Counted from the stretch's first letter, positions 6,158 through 14,272 are shown. The stretch is 17,515 nt of DNA from Ruminococcus sp. CAG:403 (GCA_000437255.1 FR899083.1:163413-180927); one strand, 5' to 3'. Notes: a model not told the origin generated them from the letters alone. Translations and numbers: made by a program.

Positions 6158-8974
6158 TTATGATTCCTCTAAATAAGGTTTCAGATACTGTCCTGTATAG
6201 GATGCAGGGCAAGCTGCCACTTCTTCTGGTGTACCGCTGATCAGAATGGTTCCGCCTCGATCTCCGCCTTCTGGGCCAAGATCAATGATATAATCCGCCA
6301 CTTTAATCACATCTAAATTGTGTTCAATTACCAAAACAGTATTTTCTGCATCTACTAATTTTTGCAGGACATCAATTAAACGATGGACATCCGCCGTATG
6401 CAGTCCGGTTGTTGGTTCATCCAAAATGTAGATGGTTTTTCCAGTTGCTCGTTTTGCAAGCTCTGTTGCAAGTTTTACACGCTGCGCTTCGCCACCGGAT
6501 AGTGTAGTAGCAGGCTGTCCAATTTGCAGATAACCGAGTCCCACCTCCTGCAAAGTCTTCAGTTTTCTTGCAATTTTGGGAATATTTTCAAAGAACAGTA
6601 CGCCTTCGTCAATGGTCATCTCCAAGATATCATAAATGGATTTTCCTTTGTATTTGACCTCTAATGTCTCCCGGTTATAGCGCTTTCCTTTACAAACTTC
6701 ACATGGAACATAAACATCCGGCAAAAAGTGCATTTCAATTTTCTTAATTCCATCACCTTGACAAGCTTCGCAACGTCCTCCTTTTACATTAAAGGAAAAT
6801 CGTCCGGCATTGTAGCCTTTTGCTTTTGCATCATTGGTTTTGGAAAACAGATCTCGAATATCGGTAAAAACACCTGTATAGGTAGCAGGATTGGAACGCG
6901 GCGTACGTCCAATCGGAGACTGGTCGATATTGATCACTTTATCCAGATATTCTAAGCCAGTCATTTTCTGAAATGCACCCGGACGTACCCGTGTACGGTT
7001 AAGCTTTGCTGATAAATTCTTGCAAATAATTTCATTGACCAGTGAGGACTTTCCAGAACCAGACACGCCTGTTACACAGGTAAAGGTTCCCAATGGAATA
7101 GAGGCAGTTACCTTTTTCAAGTTGTTTTCGGATGCGCCTACTACCGTCAAGAAGTTCCCATTTCCTGAGCGCCGTTTTTCCGGCAGCGCAATTTTTCGCT
7201 TTCCACTTAAATATTGTCCCGTTAGCGAACGCTCACAGTTTAAAAGACCTGCAACATCTCCAGAGTAGATGATTTCGCCGCCATGTACGCCTGCTCCCGG
7301 CCCAATATCTACAATATAATCAGCAGCGAGCATTGTATCATGGTCATGTTCTACTACAATTACGGTATTTCCAAGATCTCGCAACTGTTTGAGCGTTGCA
7401 ATCAATTTATCGTTATCCCGTTGATGCAGTCCGATACTTGGTTCATCCAGAATATAGAGCACACCCATCAAAAAAGAACCGATTTGCGTTGCCAATCGAA
7501 TACGCTGACTTTCTCCACCGGAAAGCGTACCAGCACTTCTGGACAATGTCAAATATTCCAAACCGACATTCTTTAAAAACATCAGCCGCTCTTTGATTTC
7601 CTTAATAATCCGTGCACCGATCAGCCGTTCCTGTTCAGTTAAGGTCAAATGCTCAAAGAAATCATAGCAAGCAGTAATAGAACGCTCTGTCAGCTCCATA
7701 ATATTTAGCCCACCAACAGTAACCGCTAGGACTTCCTTTTTCAAACGTTTTCCCTTGCAGACCGGACAGGGAATCTCCTGCATACAAGCGGCAATTTCCT
7801 CTCTGCCAAAGTCGTTTCCCGTTTCTTTCCAGCGGCGTTCCAGGTTATGGATGACACCTTCAAACGTTCCACGGCGTGCACCAAGTCCTGGACGATACAG
7901 GAACAATTCTTCGTCTGTTCCATATAGGAAAACATCCAAGACCTCTTTTGGAAGATCTTTTACGGGTGTGTCCAAAGAGATCTGGTATTTTGCAGCAATG
8001 GCACGATAGTACATCATTGCAATGGATTTATCGTCCAAAGTATTCCATCCGGATGCATTGATGGCACCTTGTGCAATGCTCAATTCTTTATTGGGAACAA
8101 TGAGTTCCGGATCGATGCGTTGGAAAGTGCCAAGTCCGGTACAATGCGCACAAGCTCCGTAGGGGTTGTTAAAGGAAAACATGCGAGGTGTTAACTCTTC
8201 AATGGAAATATTATGCTCCGGGCAGGCATAATTTTGAGAAAAGAGCATGTCCTCTCCATCCATGACATGAACCTGAATAAGCCCACCGGACAGACTAAGA
8301 ACTGTTTCCAAGCTATCTGTTAGACGAGAACGAATCGAATCTTTTACCACCAATCGATCTACAACAACTTCAATGGTGTGCTTTTTATTTTTATCCAATG
8401 CGATTTGCTCGGAAAGATCATAAATGATACCATCAATCCGGACACGGACATACCCGGAGCGGCGCATTTTTTCCAGTTCTTTGCTATGCTGTCCTTTTCG
8501 TCCCCGTACAATCGGAGCCAATAACTGGATTTTTGTTCCCTCCGGCAAATTTAAGATTTGAGCAACGATTTCATCGATACTCTGCTGCTTAATTTCCCGT
8601 CCGCAAACAGGACAGTGCGGAATTCCAATCCGTGCGTACAGCAATCTTAAATAATCGTAGATTTCTGTAACTGTTCCAACCGTAGAACGAGGATTTTTGG
8701 AGGTCGTTTTCTGATCAATGGAAATGGCTGGCGACAGTCCTTCAATGCTATCTACATCCGGCTTTTCCATTTGTCCGAGAAACTGCCGGGCATAAGAAGA
8801 AAGACTTTCCATATATCGTCTTTGTCCATCTGCGAAAATGGTATCAAAAGCAAGTGAAGATTTTCCAGATCCAGACAATCCCGTCATCACAATCAAACGA
8901 TCTCGTGGAATTTCCAAATCGACATTTTTCAGATTGTTTGCTCTTGCACCACGAATAACAATTTTGTCAATCAT
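6158..8974 (-). CDS. uvrA: Excinuclease ABC subunit A (UvrA)
   Basis: Damage-recognition ATPase of nucleotide excision repair, 938 residues, normal length. Seen: two ABC modules, the first with Walker A GLSGSGKS (about 32-39), signature LSGGESQR and Walker B LYILDEPS; the second with Walker A GVSGSGKS, signature LSGGEAQR and Walker B IYILDEPT. Three cysteine-containing regions are visible: CPVCG in the early insertion, CPVCKGKR before the first signature, and the conserved C-terminal zinc module CEACxGDG...CEVCKGKRY. The DNA-binding-domain zinc site (8141-8224) reads CPEH...CAHC, with histidine where many UvrAs have the second cysteine. The ATG overlaps the uvrB stop codon as ATGA, with an AGAAGGGA-type ribosome site inside uvrB, so the two are translationally coupled. 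UvrA dimers load UvrB at lesions. uvrC is not in the window. Confidence 0.97.
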   Translation of the reverse strand: MIDKIVIRGARANNLKNVDLEIPRDRLIVMTGLSGSGKSSLAFDTIFADGQRRYMESLSSYARQFLGQMEKPDVDSIEGLSPAISIDQKTTSKNPRSTVGTVTEIYDYLRLLYARIGIPHCPVCGREIKQQSIDEIVAQILNLPEGTKIQLLAPIVRGRKGQHSKELEKMRRSGYVRVRIDGIIYDLSEQIALDKNKKHTIEVVVDRLVVKDSIRSRLTDSLETVLSLSGGLIQVHVMDGEDMLFSQNYACPEHNISIEELTPRMFSFNNPYGACAHCTGLGTFQRIDPELIVPNKELSIAQGAINASGWNTLDDKSIAMMYYRAIAAKYQISLDTPVKDLPKEVLDVFLYGTDEELFLYRPGLGARRGTFEGVIHNLERRWKETGNDFGREEIAACMQEIPCPVCKGKRLKKEVLAVTVGGLNIMELTERSITACYDFFEHLTLTEQERLIGARIIKEIKERLMFLKNVGLEYLTLSRSAGTLSGGESQRIRLATQIGSFLMGVLYILDEPSIGLHQRDNDKLIATLKQLRDLGNTVIVVEHDHDTMLAADYIVDIGPGAGVHGGEIIYSGDVAGLLNCERSLTGQYLSGKRKIALPEKRRSGNGNFLTVVGASENNLKKVTASIPLGTFTCVTGVSGSGKSSLVNEIICKNLSAKLNRTRVRPGAFQKMTGLEYLDKVINIDQSPIGRTPRSNPATYTGVFTDIRDLFSKTNDAKAKGYNAGRFSFNVKGGRCEACQGDGIKKIEMHFLPDVYVPCEVCKGKRYNRETLEVKYKGKSIYDILEMTIDEGVLFFENIPKIARKLKTLQEVGLGYLQIGQPATTLSGGEAQRVKLATELAKRATGKTIYILDEPTTGLHTADVHRLIDVLQKLVDAENTVLVIEHNLDVIKVADYIIDLGPEGGDRGGTILISGTPEEVAACPASYTGQYLKPYLEES

Positions 8975-10938
8975 GATTTCTTTTTCCCTTCTAATGCACG
9001 AATTTTATCTCGTAGGAATGCTGCATGCTCAAATTCCAGCATTTTTGCAGCTTCCTTCATTTCCTTTGTCAACTGTTCGATCATAGCCGTCTTTTCTTTT
9101 TTGCTCAGCTTCTTAGTTGTTTTTTGTTCGACTTCTTCCTTAGAGGTGATTTCCAGTACTTCACGAATTTCCTTATGAATGGTCTGCGGAATGATACCAT
9201 GCGCTTCATTATATGCCATTTGAATGCTGCGTCGCCGTTCTGTTTCTGTAATGGCTCGTTCCATAGAGCTTGTAACAGAATCTGCATACATGATAACCTG
9301 TCCATTTGCATTTCTTGCAGCACGTCCAATGGTCTGAATCATTGATGTCTCACTGCGCAGGAATCCTTCCTTATCCGCATCCAAGATTGCAACCAGAGAA
9401 ACTTCTGGGATATCCAACCCCTCCCGCAGCAGATTAATGCCAACCAACACATCAAATTCCCCTTTTCGAAGATCTCGGATAATCTCCATACGTTCAATGG
9501 TATCGACATCATGATGCAGGTAACGTACACGAATTTCCATATTCTCCAGATACGCAGTCAGATCTTCTGCCATCTTTTTGGTTAATGTGGTAATCAAAAC
9601 TCGTTCCTTTTTCTCCGTTCGCTTATGAATCTCTGAAAACAGATCCTCAATTTGCCCCTCTACCGGCTTTACAATGATTTCCGGATCCAGCAAACCGGTA
9701 GGACGAATTACTTGCTCAGCAATACATGCAGACTGCTGTCGTTCAAACTCTCCCGGTGTTGCACTGACAAACAATGCTTGATGAATATGGTCATAGAACT
9801 CTTCAAAATTCAATGGACGATTATCAAAAGCACTGGGAAGACGGAACCCATACTCCACCAATGTAGTTTTTCTTGCCCGATCCCCTGCATACATAGCACG
9901 TACCTGCGGGAGGGTTACGTGACTTTCATCTACGATTAACAAGAAATCCTCCGGGAAATGATCCAAAAGCGTCATCGGACGGCTGCCCGGCGGTCTGCCT
10001 GACAAAATACGCGAATAATTTTCAATTCCGCTGCAAAATCCAATTTCTCGCAGCATCTCCATATCATAATGGGTACGCTGTTCGATTCGCTGCGCCTCAA
10101 TTAACTTATGATTGGCTTCAAAATAAGCGATTTGTTGCTGCAACTCCCGTTCAATTTCTTCCAGTGCAGAAGTAACCCGTTCACTGCTGACAACATAATG
10201 GGATGCTGGGAAAATTGCCACATGCTGTAACGTTGCCAGAATTTCTCCTGTTACAACATTGATTTCGCAAATCCGATCAATCTCATCTCCAAAATACTCC
10301 ACTCGAACAGCAGTATCTGTTGCATTGGATGGGAAAATTTCAACCACATCTCCCCGCACACGCACTTTATTTCGCTCAAAGCTAATATCATTGCGCTCAT
10401 ATTGGATGGCAATGAGTTCTTGCAGCAGCTGTTCTCTTGGCTTTTCCATTCCTTTTCGGATGGAAACTACCATAGAGCGATACTCCTCCGGGCTACCCAA
10501 AGAATAGATACAAGACACACTGGCGACAATGATTACATCTTTTCGCTCTGCCAATGCAGTCGTTGCGGAGTGCCGCAATTTATCAATTTCATCATTAATA
10601 GAGGAATCCTTTTCGATGTAACTATCCGTACTGGGAATATAGGCTTCCGGCTGATAATAATCGTAATAAGAGACAAAGTATTCTACTGCGTTTTCTGGGA
10701 AAAATTCTTTTAATTCCGAACAAAGCTGTGCTGCCAGAATCTTATTATGTGCAAGCACAAGCGTTGGTTTGTTTAATGCTGCAATAACATTTGCCATGGT
10801 AAAAGTTTTTCCAGAACCGGTGACACCCAGCAATGTCTCAATTGTATTGCCAGAACGAAATCCATCGACCAATTCCCGAATGGCTTCCGGCTGATCTCCG
10901 GTTGGCTGGAATGGCGCATGTAATTGAAAGGTTTCCAT
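8971..10938 (-). CDS. uvrB: Excinuclease ABC subunit B (UvrB)
   Basis: Helicase-like damage-verification subunit that UvrA loads onto DNA and that recruits UvrC. With the start at 10938 it has 655 residues, the family length. Seen: Walker A GVTGSGKT (38-45), the beta-hairpin YYDYYQPEAYIP (91-102) that inserts behind lesions, the DEAD-box-like VDESH motif, FVSATPG, the helicase motif GINLLREGLDIPEV with QTIGRAARN, and a C-terminal UVR domain (EFEHAAFLRDKIRALE) that binds UvrC. GGAGG (10946-10950) lies 7 bases before the ATG. The frame stays open upstream to a TTG at 11121, which would add 61 residues; this is rejected because that stretch contains the -10 box, the -35 box and a LexA palindrome and encodes no conserved sequence. 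It is the first gene of the uvrB-uvrA operon. Confidence 0.97.
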   Translation of the reverse strand: METFQLHAPFQPTGDQPEAIRELVDGFRSGNTIETLLGVTGSGKTFTMANVIAALNKPTLVLAHNKILAAQLCSELKEFFPENAVEYFVSYYDYYQPEAYIPSTDSYIEKDSSINDEIDKLRHSATTALAERKDVIIVASVSCIYSLGSPEEYRSMVVSIRKGMEKPREQLLQELIAIQYERNDISFERNKVRVRGDVVEIFPSNATDTAVRVEYFGDEIDRICEINVVTGEILATLQHVAIFPASHYVVSSERVTSALEEIERELQQQIAYFEANHKLIEAQRIEQRTHYDMEMLREIGFCSGIENYSRILSGRPPGSRPMTLLDHFPEDFLLIVDESHVTLPQVRAMYAGDRARKTTLVEYGFRLPSAFDNRPLNFEEFYDHIHQALFVSATPGEFERQQSACIAEQVIRPTGLLDPEIIVKPVEGQIEDLFSEIHKRTEKKERVLITTLTKKMAEDLTAYLENMEIRVRYLHHDVDTIERMEIIRDLRKGEFDVLVGINLLREGLDIPEVSLVAILDADKEGFLRSETSMIQTIGRAARNANGQVIMYADSVTSSMERAITETERRRSIQMAYNEAHGIIPQTIHKEIREVLEITSKEEVEQKTTKKLSKKEKTAMIEQLTKEMKEAAKMLEFEHAAFLRDKIRALEGKKKS

Positions 10939-10974
10939 GAGACGACCTCCTTCCATCCTGCATGGTTTTCTTGT

Positions 10975-11003
10975 ATTATACCACAAAAGAAAAAAAATTA
11001 CAA
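10975..11003 (-). promoter_or_regulatory. Promoter of uvrB-uvrA
   Basis: On the minus strand TTGTAA (11003-10998) and a perfect TATAAT (10980-10975) are separated by 17 bases, mostly T. The predicted transcript would start about 30 bases before the uvrB ATG. A LexA-type site lies 10 bases upstream of this -35 box. Confidence 0.65.
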
Positions 11004-11013
11004 TACAAAATAC

Positions 11014-11025
11014 GAACAATTGTTC
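11014..11025. promoter_or_regulatory. LexA/DinR SOS box upstream of uvrB
   Basis: The perfect 12-bp palindrome GAACAATTGTTC matches the Gram-positive LexA (DinR) core GAACRNNYGTTC at all fixed positions and is preceded by the C seen in Bacillus boxes. It sits next to the uvrB promoter, and uvrB is a classical SOS gene in Bacillus and many other bacteria. Repression by LexA and induction by DNA damage are inferred from site and position. Confidence 0.8.
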
Positions 11026-11131
11026 TTTTTTCAAGAAATTTTCCATAGCATGCAATTCACTTGTCGGAAGGAATTGGACTTTTTGCGCATAAGCAGGCAG
11101 TTGCAACGTATTATCAGTCAAAATGGTTCTT

Positions 11132-11137
11132 ATTATA
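11132..11137 (-). promoter_or_regulatory. Possible second, extended -10 promoter upstream of uvrB
   Basis: A minus-strand TATAAT (11137-11132) is preceded by TGG, giving an extended -10 element TGnTATAAT. The -35 region is poor (TTGTTT at 15 bases). If active, it would give a longer uvrB leader passing through the SOS box. Weak evidence, reported as a possibility. Confidence 0.3.
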
Positions 11138-11153
11138 CCATAGCAACAAAAGA

Positions 11154-11189
11154 AACAAGCGGCTACAAAAAGTAACCGCTTGTTGTTTT
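11154..11189. terminator. Terminator at the end of the amino acid ABC operon
   Basis: AACAAGCGG (11154-11162) pairs with CCGCTTGTT (11176-11184), continued inside by TAC/GTA after one mismatch, with an A-rich loop. On the minus strand it is followed by TTTCTTTTGTT, so it can end the importer operon before the uvrB promoter; on the plus strand GTTTTATTTTC follows. Confidence 0.75.
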
Positions 11190-11214
11190 ATTTTCTTTTG
11201 ATAAAAGCCATACG

Positions 11215-11979
11215 CTAATCTGCGTAGTGACTCAAAAATTGCTTGGTCCGCTCTTTTTGTGGATGCAGGAACAACTCGTCCGGTGTGCCTTCTTCCACAA
11301 TGACACCGTCTGCCATAAAAATCACACGATCTGAAACAGCCTGTGCAAACTGCATTTCATGTGTGACGATGACCATTGTCATATGATCTTCTGCTAGAAG
11401 CCGAATGACCGACAAAATTTCTCCCGTTAACTCCGGATCCAATGCAGAAGTAGGTTCATCAAAGAACAGGATAGACGGAGACATTGCAAGTGCCCGTACA
11501 ATTGCCACACGCTGCTGCTGTCCACCGGATAATTCACATGGATAAGCAGCTGCTTTTCCTTCCAATCCTACTTTTTTCAAAAGCCGCATGGCATTTTCTG
11601 TTGCTTCTTGTTTTGACCGCTTTAATAGGATCCTTTGCGGTTCTACAATATTTTTTAAAACGGAATAGTGCGGAAATAAATTGAAGTTTTGAAAAACCAA
11701 TCCAAAATATGTTTGAATTTTCCGAAACTGCTTTTTAGGTGCATAAACCGGTTTTCCATGCGCTTCTGCTGTAACAGCAACCTCTCCCATATAGGAGATT
11801 TTTCCACTGCTCAATGTTTCCAGAAAAGTTGCACATCGCAGTAAGGTGGACTTTCCAGAGCCGGAAGGCCCAATGATGGAAACGACTTCCCCTTCGTTGA
11901 CCGTCAACGAAATATCCTTCAATACCTGTACATCACCAAATTGCTTTTGCAGATGGGAAATGGTTAAATATTCTGCCAC
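11215..11979 (-). CDS. Polar amino acid ABC transporter, ATPase subunit (GlnQ/HisP family)
   Basis: ATP-hydrolysing subunit of an amino acid importer, 254 residues, bound to the inner face of the membrane through the permease. Seen: Walker A GPSGSGKST (37-45), Q-loop region FQNFNLFPH, signature LSGGQQQR, Walker B ILFFDEPTSALDP, and switch histidine in VTHEM. This pattern, including the LFPH motif, is typical of the PAAT family (glutamine, histidine, arginine, cystine importers). The start codon is GTG, preceded by a purine-rich AGGGGGCGG. It is the last gene of a three-gene operon, 12 bases after the permease gene, and is followed by a terminator. Which amino acid is carried is set by the binding protein and cannot be fixed from this subunit. 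Confidence 0.95.
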   Translation of the reverse strand: MAEYLTISHLQKQFGDVQVLKDISLTVNEGEVVSIIGPSGSGKSTLLRCATFLETLSSGKISYMGEVAVTAEAHGKPVYAPKKQFRKIQTYFGLVFQNFNLFPHYSVLKNIVEPQRILLKRSKQEATENAMRLLKKVGLEGKAAAYPCELSGGQQQRVAIVRALAMSPSILFFDEPTSALDPELTGEILSVIRLLAEDHMTMVIVTHEMQFAQAVSDRVIFMADGVIVEEGTPDELFLHPQKERTKQFLSHYAD

Positions 11980-11991
11980 AATGCCGCCCCC

Positions 11992-12645
11992 TTATATTTT
12001 ATAGTAATTCATCTTTTTCTCGATCAGCGCCATTATGCCGGCAACCAATAGATTAAAGACATAGTAGAAAATGGCAGCAGCTAAATACGGCAGCATTGAA
12101 GTTTGGGCGGCTGCGATCTGCTTGACTTCGGTAAACAATTCCGTATAGGCAATTACAAACGCCAAGGAGGTGTCCTTTACCAATGTAATGGTCTCGTTGG
12201 TAACTGCCGGCAGAATCCGCTTTACAACCTGCGGCAAAATGATCCGAAGAAACATCTGCATGCGATTATAACCAAGTATATGGGAAGCCTCATACTGTCC
12301 AACCGGAATGGACTGAATTCCACTTCGGAAGATTTCGGCAAAATAAGCGGCATAGTTGAGCGAGAAGGCGATGATTACGGCATAGAATCGATACGAAGTA
12401 CTCAACGGAATTTGGAAAACAAAATAGGGTCCAAAATAAACGACCAACAATTGCAGCATCAATGGTGTTCCCCGCAAAACAGAAATATAAATGCGAGCCA
12501 ACCACTGCAAAGGTTTCCATCCGTACATGCGTAAAACACAGACGATCATGCCAAGCGGAATGGAAAAGAGCAGGGTCAGTAAAAAAATGACCAATGTACG
12601 TAGGGTGCTATCCCCTAATTGGGCAACAATTTCAAAAAATGACAT
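11992..12645 (-). CDS. Polar amino acid ABC transporter, permease subunit (HisM/GlnP family)
   Basis: Integral membrane subunit of 217 residues forming the transport channel, presumably as a homodimer since only one permease gene is present. Seen: about five hydrophobic segments (first at 11-36), the short PLMLQLLVVYFGP motif of the His/Glu/Gln/Arg/opine permease family, and the EAA-loop coupling motif around GQYEASHILGYNRMQMF that docks on the ATPase, followed by LPAVTNETITLVKDTSL, which is characteristic of the family. It lies between the binding protein gene (19-base gap) and the ATPase gene (12-base gap). The ribosome site is weak (GAGG about 12 bases upstream), so translation may depend partly on coupling to the upstream gene. 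Confidence 0.93.
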   Translation of the reverse strand: MSFFEIVAQLGDSTLRTLVIFLLTLLFSIPLGMIVCVLRMYGWKPLQWLARIYISVLRGTPLMLQLLVVYFGPYFVFQIPLSTSYRFYAVIIAFSLNYAAYFAEIFRSGIQSIPVGQYEASHILGYNRMQMFLRIILPQVVKRILPAVTNETITLVKDTSLAFVIAYTELFTEVKQIAAAQTSMLPYLAAAIFYYVFNLLVAGIMALIEKKMNYYKI

Positions 12646-12664
12646 AGTGAATCGTGCGCCTCAC

Positions 12665-13459
12665 TTACTTGTCCAGGATCACACTGTCTTGCAAATCCCA
12701 CTTTTCTGCAATGGTCTGGAAGGTGCCGTCTGACTTCATTTCATCCAAAGTCTTTTGTACCTGATCCCGAAGAGCGGTATTTCCCTTCTTAAAACCAACT
12801 GCATACTGTTCTGCTGCCAGCGGTTCATCCAAAATCTTGAAATCGCCATTTCTGGATTCGAGCTGATACTTTGCAACCCCTACATCCATTGCAATGGCAT
12901 CAACTGCATTGGATTCCAAGTTCAGGAAGGCAGTGTTATATTCTCCTACAACCAGTACCTCTTTAAAAGAATCCTTTAAATCTGCATTGTCTGCATCATT
13001 TAAAGCAGCTTCCGCAGAAGAATCCGTCTGTACTGCAACCGTTTTTCCAGCCAAATCATCAAATGTAGCAATGCCGCTGTCAGACTTCACGACAAACACC
13101 TGGCTGTTGTCTACATAAGGATCCGACCAAGTATAGTCATTTTCTCTGCCGTTCATGGTGAATCCATTCCAGATGCAGCTGATGGTTCCGGAATTCAGCT
13201 CCATATCCTTAGAATCCCAGTCAATCGGCATTTTTACCAGTTCCCAGTCGTTGCGGTCACAGACTTCCTTTGCCAAATCCAAGTCAAAGCCGACATATTC
13301 GCCATTATCATCCTGATATCCATAAGGCGGAAATGCTGCATCAAATCCAACTACAAACTGATTATCACTCAGCGTATCCTTATCCTTGCTGCCGCACCCA
13401 CCGAACGCACTCAGCATGGCAATCGCAGCGGTTGCTGCAATCAATCGTTTCATCCACAT
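12665..13459 (-). CDS. Polar amino acid ABC transporter, substrate-binding lipoprotein
   Basis: Extracellular solute-binding protein of family 3, 264 residues, anchored by a lipid on C22. Seen: a signal peptide with KR at 4-5, a hydrophobic core and a lipobox-like FGGC (19-22, slightly atypical), then a bilobed domain with the family motif VGFDAAFPPYGYQDDNGEYVG, the GFDLDLAKEV stretch, DNSQVFVVK and a C-terminal region with FKKGNTALRDQVQKTLDEMKSDG. The conserved ligand-carboxylate arginine is probably in the NGRENDYTWSDPY stretch. ATG at 13459 is chosen because AAAGGAG lies 10 bases upstream; a second ATG two codons later would be 16 bases away. It is the first gene of the importer operon. 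Glutamine, cystine or a basic amino acid are all possible ligands. Confidence 0.93.
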   Translation of the reverse strand: MWMKRLIAATAAIAMLSAFGGCGSKDKDTLSDNQFVVGFDAAFPPYGYQDDNGEYVGFDLDLAKEVCDRNDWELVKMPIDWDSKDMELNSGTISCIWNGFTMNGRENDYTWSDPYVDNSQVFVVKSDSGIATFDDLAGKTVAVQTDSSAEAALNDADNADLKDSFKEVLVVGEYNTAFLNLESNAVDAIAMDVGVAKYQLESRNGDFKILDEPLAAEQYAVGFKKGNTALRDQVQKTLDEMKSDGTFQTIAEKWDLQDSVILDK

Positions 13460-13511
13460 TGTCCTAATTCTCCTTTGATTTTAATCGAATTTACGCAAAA
13501 TACGTATTATT

Positions 13512-13541
13512 ATTATAACATGCTAACATGCTACATGTCAA
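13512..13541 (-). promoter_or_regulatory. Promoter of the amino acid ABC operon
   Basis: On the minus strand a perfect TTGACA (13541-13536) and a perfect TATAAT (13517-13512) are 18 bases apart. With both consensus boxes intact the promoter should be strong unless repressed. The spacer carries a tandem repeat described separately. Confidence 0.8.
13518..13538. repeat. Operator-like tandem/inverted repeat inside the ABC promoter spacer
   Basis: Two exact tandem copies of ACATGCTA (13518-13525 and 13526-13533) are followed by CATGT, so the stretch also contains the inverted repeat ACATG-CTA-CATGT (13526-13538). It fills the spacer and touches the -35 box of the importer promoter, a position where a bound repressor would block RNA polymerase. 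The binding protein is unknown; the TetR-family gene just downstream and a general nitrogen or sulfur regulator are both candidates. Confidence 0.5.
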
Positions 13542-13546
13542 GGTAC

Positions 13547-13586
13547 AGACTAGAAAAAACATAGATAGACTGGAAAAGACATCGTT
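13547..13586. repeat. Imperfect 20-bp direct repeat upstream of the ABC promoter
   Basis: Two adjacent 20-base units beginning AGACTAGAAAAAACAT (13547) and AGACTGGAAAAGACAT (13567) match at 16 of 20 positions. They lie immediately upstream of the -35 box of the importer promoter and two helical turns apart. They might be activator sites or an A-tract upstream element; no function can be assigned. Confidence 0.4.
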
Positions 13587-13648
13587 CCTCCTATCGAATG
13601 CCATTTCATAAAGGACAGATGAGAATATGTATGAATTGTGATTTTTTA

Positions 13649-13678
13649 TTGACTCTGTATACAAAAATGTAGTATAAT
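13649..13678 (+). promoter_or_regulatory. Promoter of the TetR-family regulator gene
   Basis: TTGACT (13649-13654) and TATAAT (13673-13678) are 18 bases apart. The spacer begins with the 8-bp palindrome TGTATACA (13656-13663), a possible half-operator for autoregulation. The rest of the 13587-13648 interval shows no gene or convincing structure. Confidence 0.7.
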
Positions 13679-13717
13679 GAAAAAAAGAAGCCTAATCCAT
13701 AAGGAGGATCTGTCATC

Positions 13718-14272
13718 ATGTCGCAAGTGACAAAACGAGCACTGGAGCAGTCATTGAAAAACCTTTTGCTGCAAAAATCATTGACGAAAATTACGGTAAA
13801 AGATATTACAGAGGACTGCGGCATCAATCGAATGACATTCTACTATCATTTTAAAGATATTTACGATCTTGTAGAGTGGGCCTGTTTGGAAGATGCACGC
13901 AAAGCCTTGGAAGAAAAGAAAACATTTGACACCTGGCAGCAGGGATTCCTGCAAATTTTTGAAGCTGTACAAGCAAATAAGCCATTCATTATGAATGTCT
14001 ACCGCTGCGTACATCGAGAACAAGTGGAATGCTATTTAAAGCCATTGGTCGAGCATCTGCTATTGGAAGTCATTCAAGAAGAAGCTGCCGAACAGAAGGT
14101 ACGGGAAGAAGATCGAAAATTCGTGGCGCAAGTGTACTCCTATATCTTTATTGGACTGATGCTCGACTGGATTAAAGATGATATGAAAGAAGATCCCGAA
14201 CGAATTGTCAATCGCCTAGCCACTCTGATCAAAGGTTCCATCGCTTCCGGACTTTCCCGTTTTGCATTTTAA
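13718..14272 (+). CDS. TetR/AcrR-family transcriptional regulator
   Basis: One-component DNA-binding regulator of 184 residues, normal for TetR proteins. Seen: an N-terminal helix-turn-helix at about 25-47 (KITVKDITEDCGINRMTFYY followed by HF), which has the TFYYHFKDIYDLV signature of the DhaS/YbiH-like branch, and an all-helical C-terminal ligand-binding and dimerisation domain ending in a hydrophobic helix (YSYIFIGLMLDWI). AAGGAGG lies 10 bases before the ATG. It has its own promoter and is followed by a terminator, so it is a separate unit just upstream of, and in the same direction as, the oleate hydratase gene. Regulation of that gene by a fatty acid or other hydrophobic ligand is a reasonable inference from position, not shown by the protein itself; the divergent amino acid importer is the other possible target. 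Confidence 0.9.
   Translation: MSQVTKRALEQSLKNLLLQKSLTKITVKDITEDCGINRMTFYYHFKDIYDLVEWACLEDARKALEEKKTFDTWQQGFLQIFEAVQANKPFIMNVYRCVHREQVECYLKPLVEHLLLEVIQEEAAEQKVREEDRKFVAQVYSYIFIGLMLDWIKDDMKEDPERIVNRLATLIKGSIASGLSRFAF

Noticed and set aside
10939..11121. Upstream extension of UvrB (61 extra residues from a TTG)
   Set aside because: It contains the SOS box and the uvrB promoter, the encoded sequence is unlike UvrB, and GGAGG lies 7 bases before the ATG at 10938, which gives the family length.
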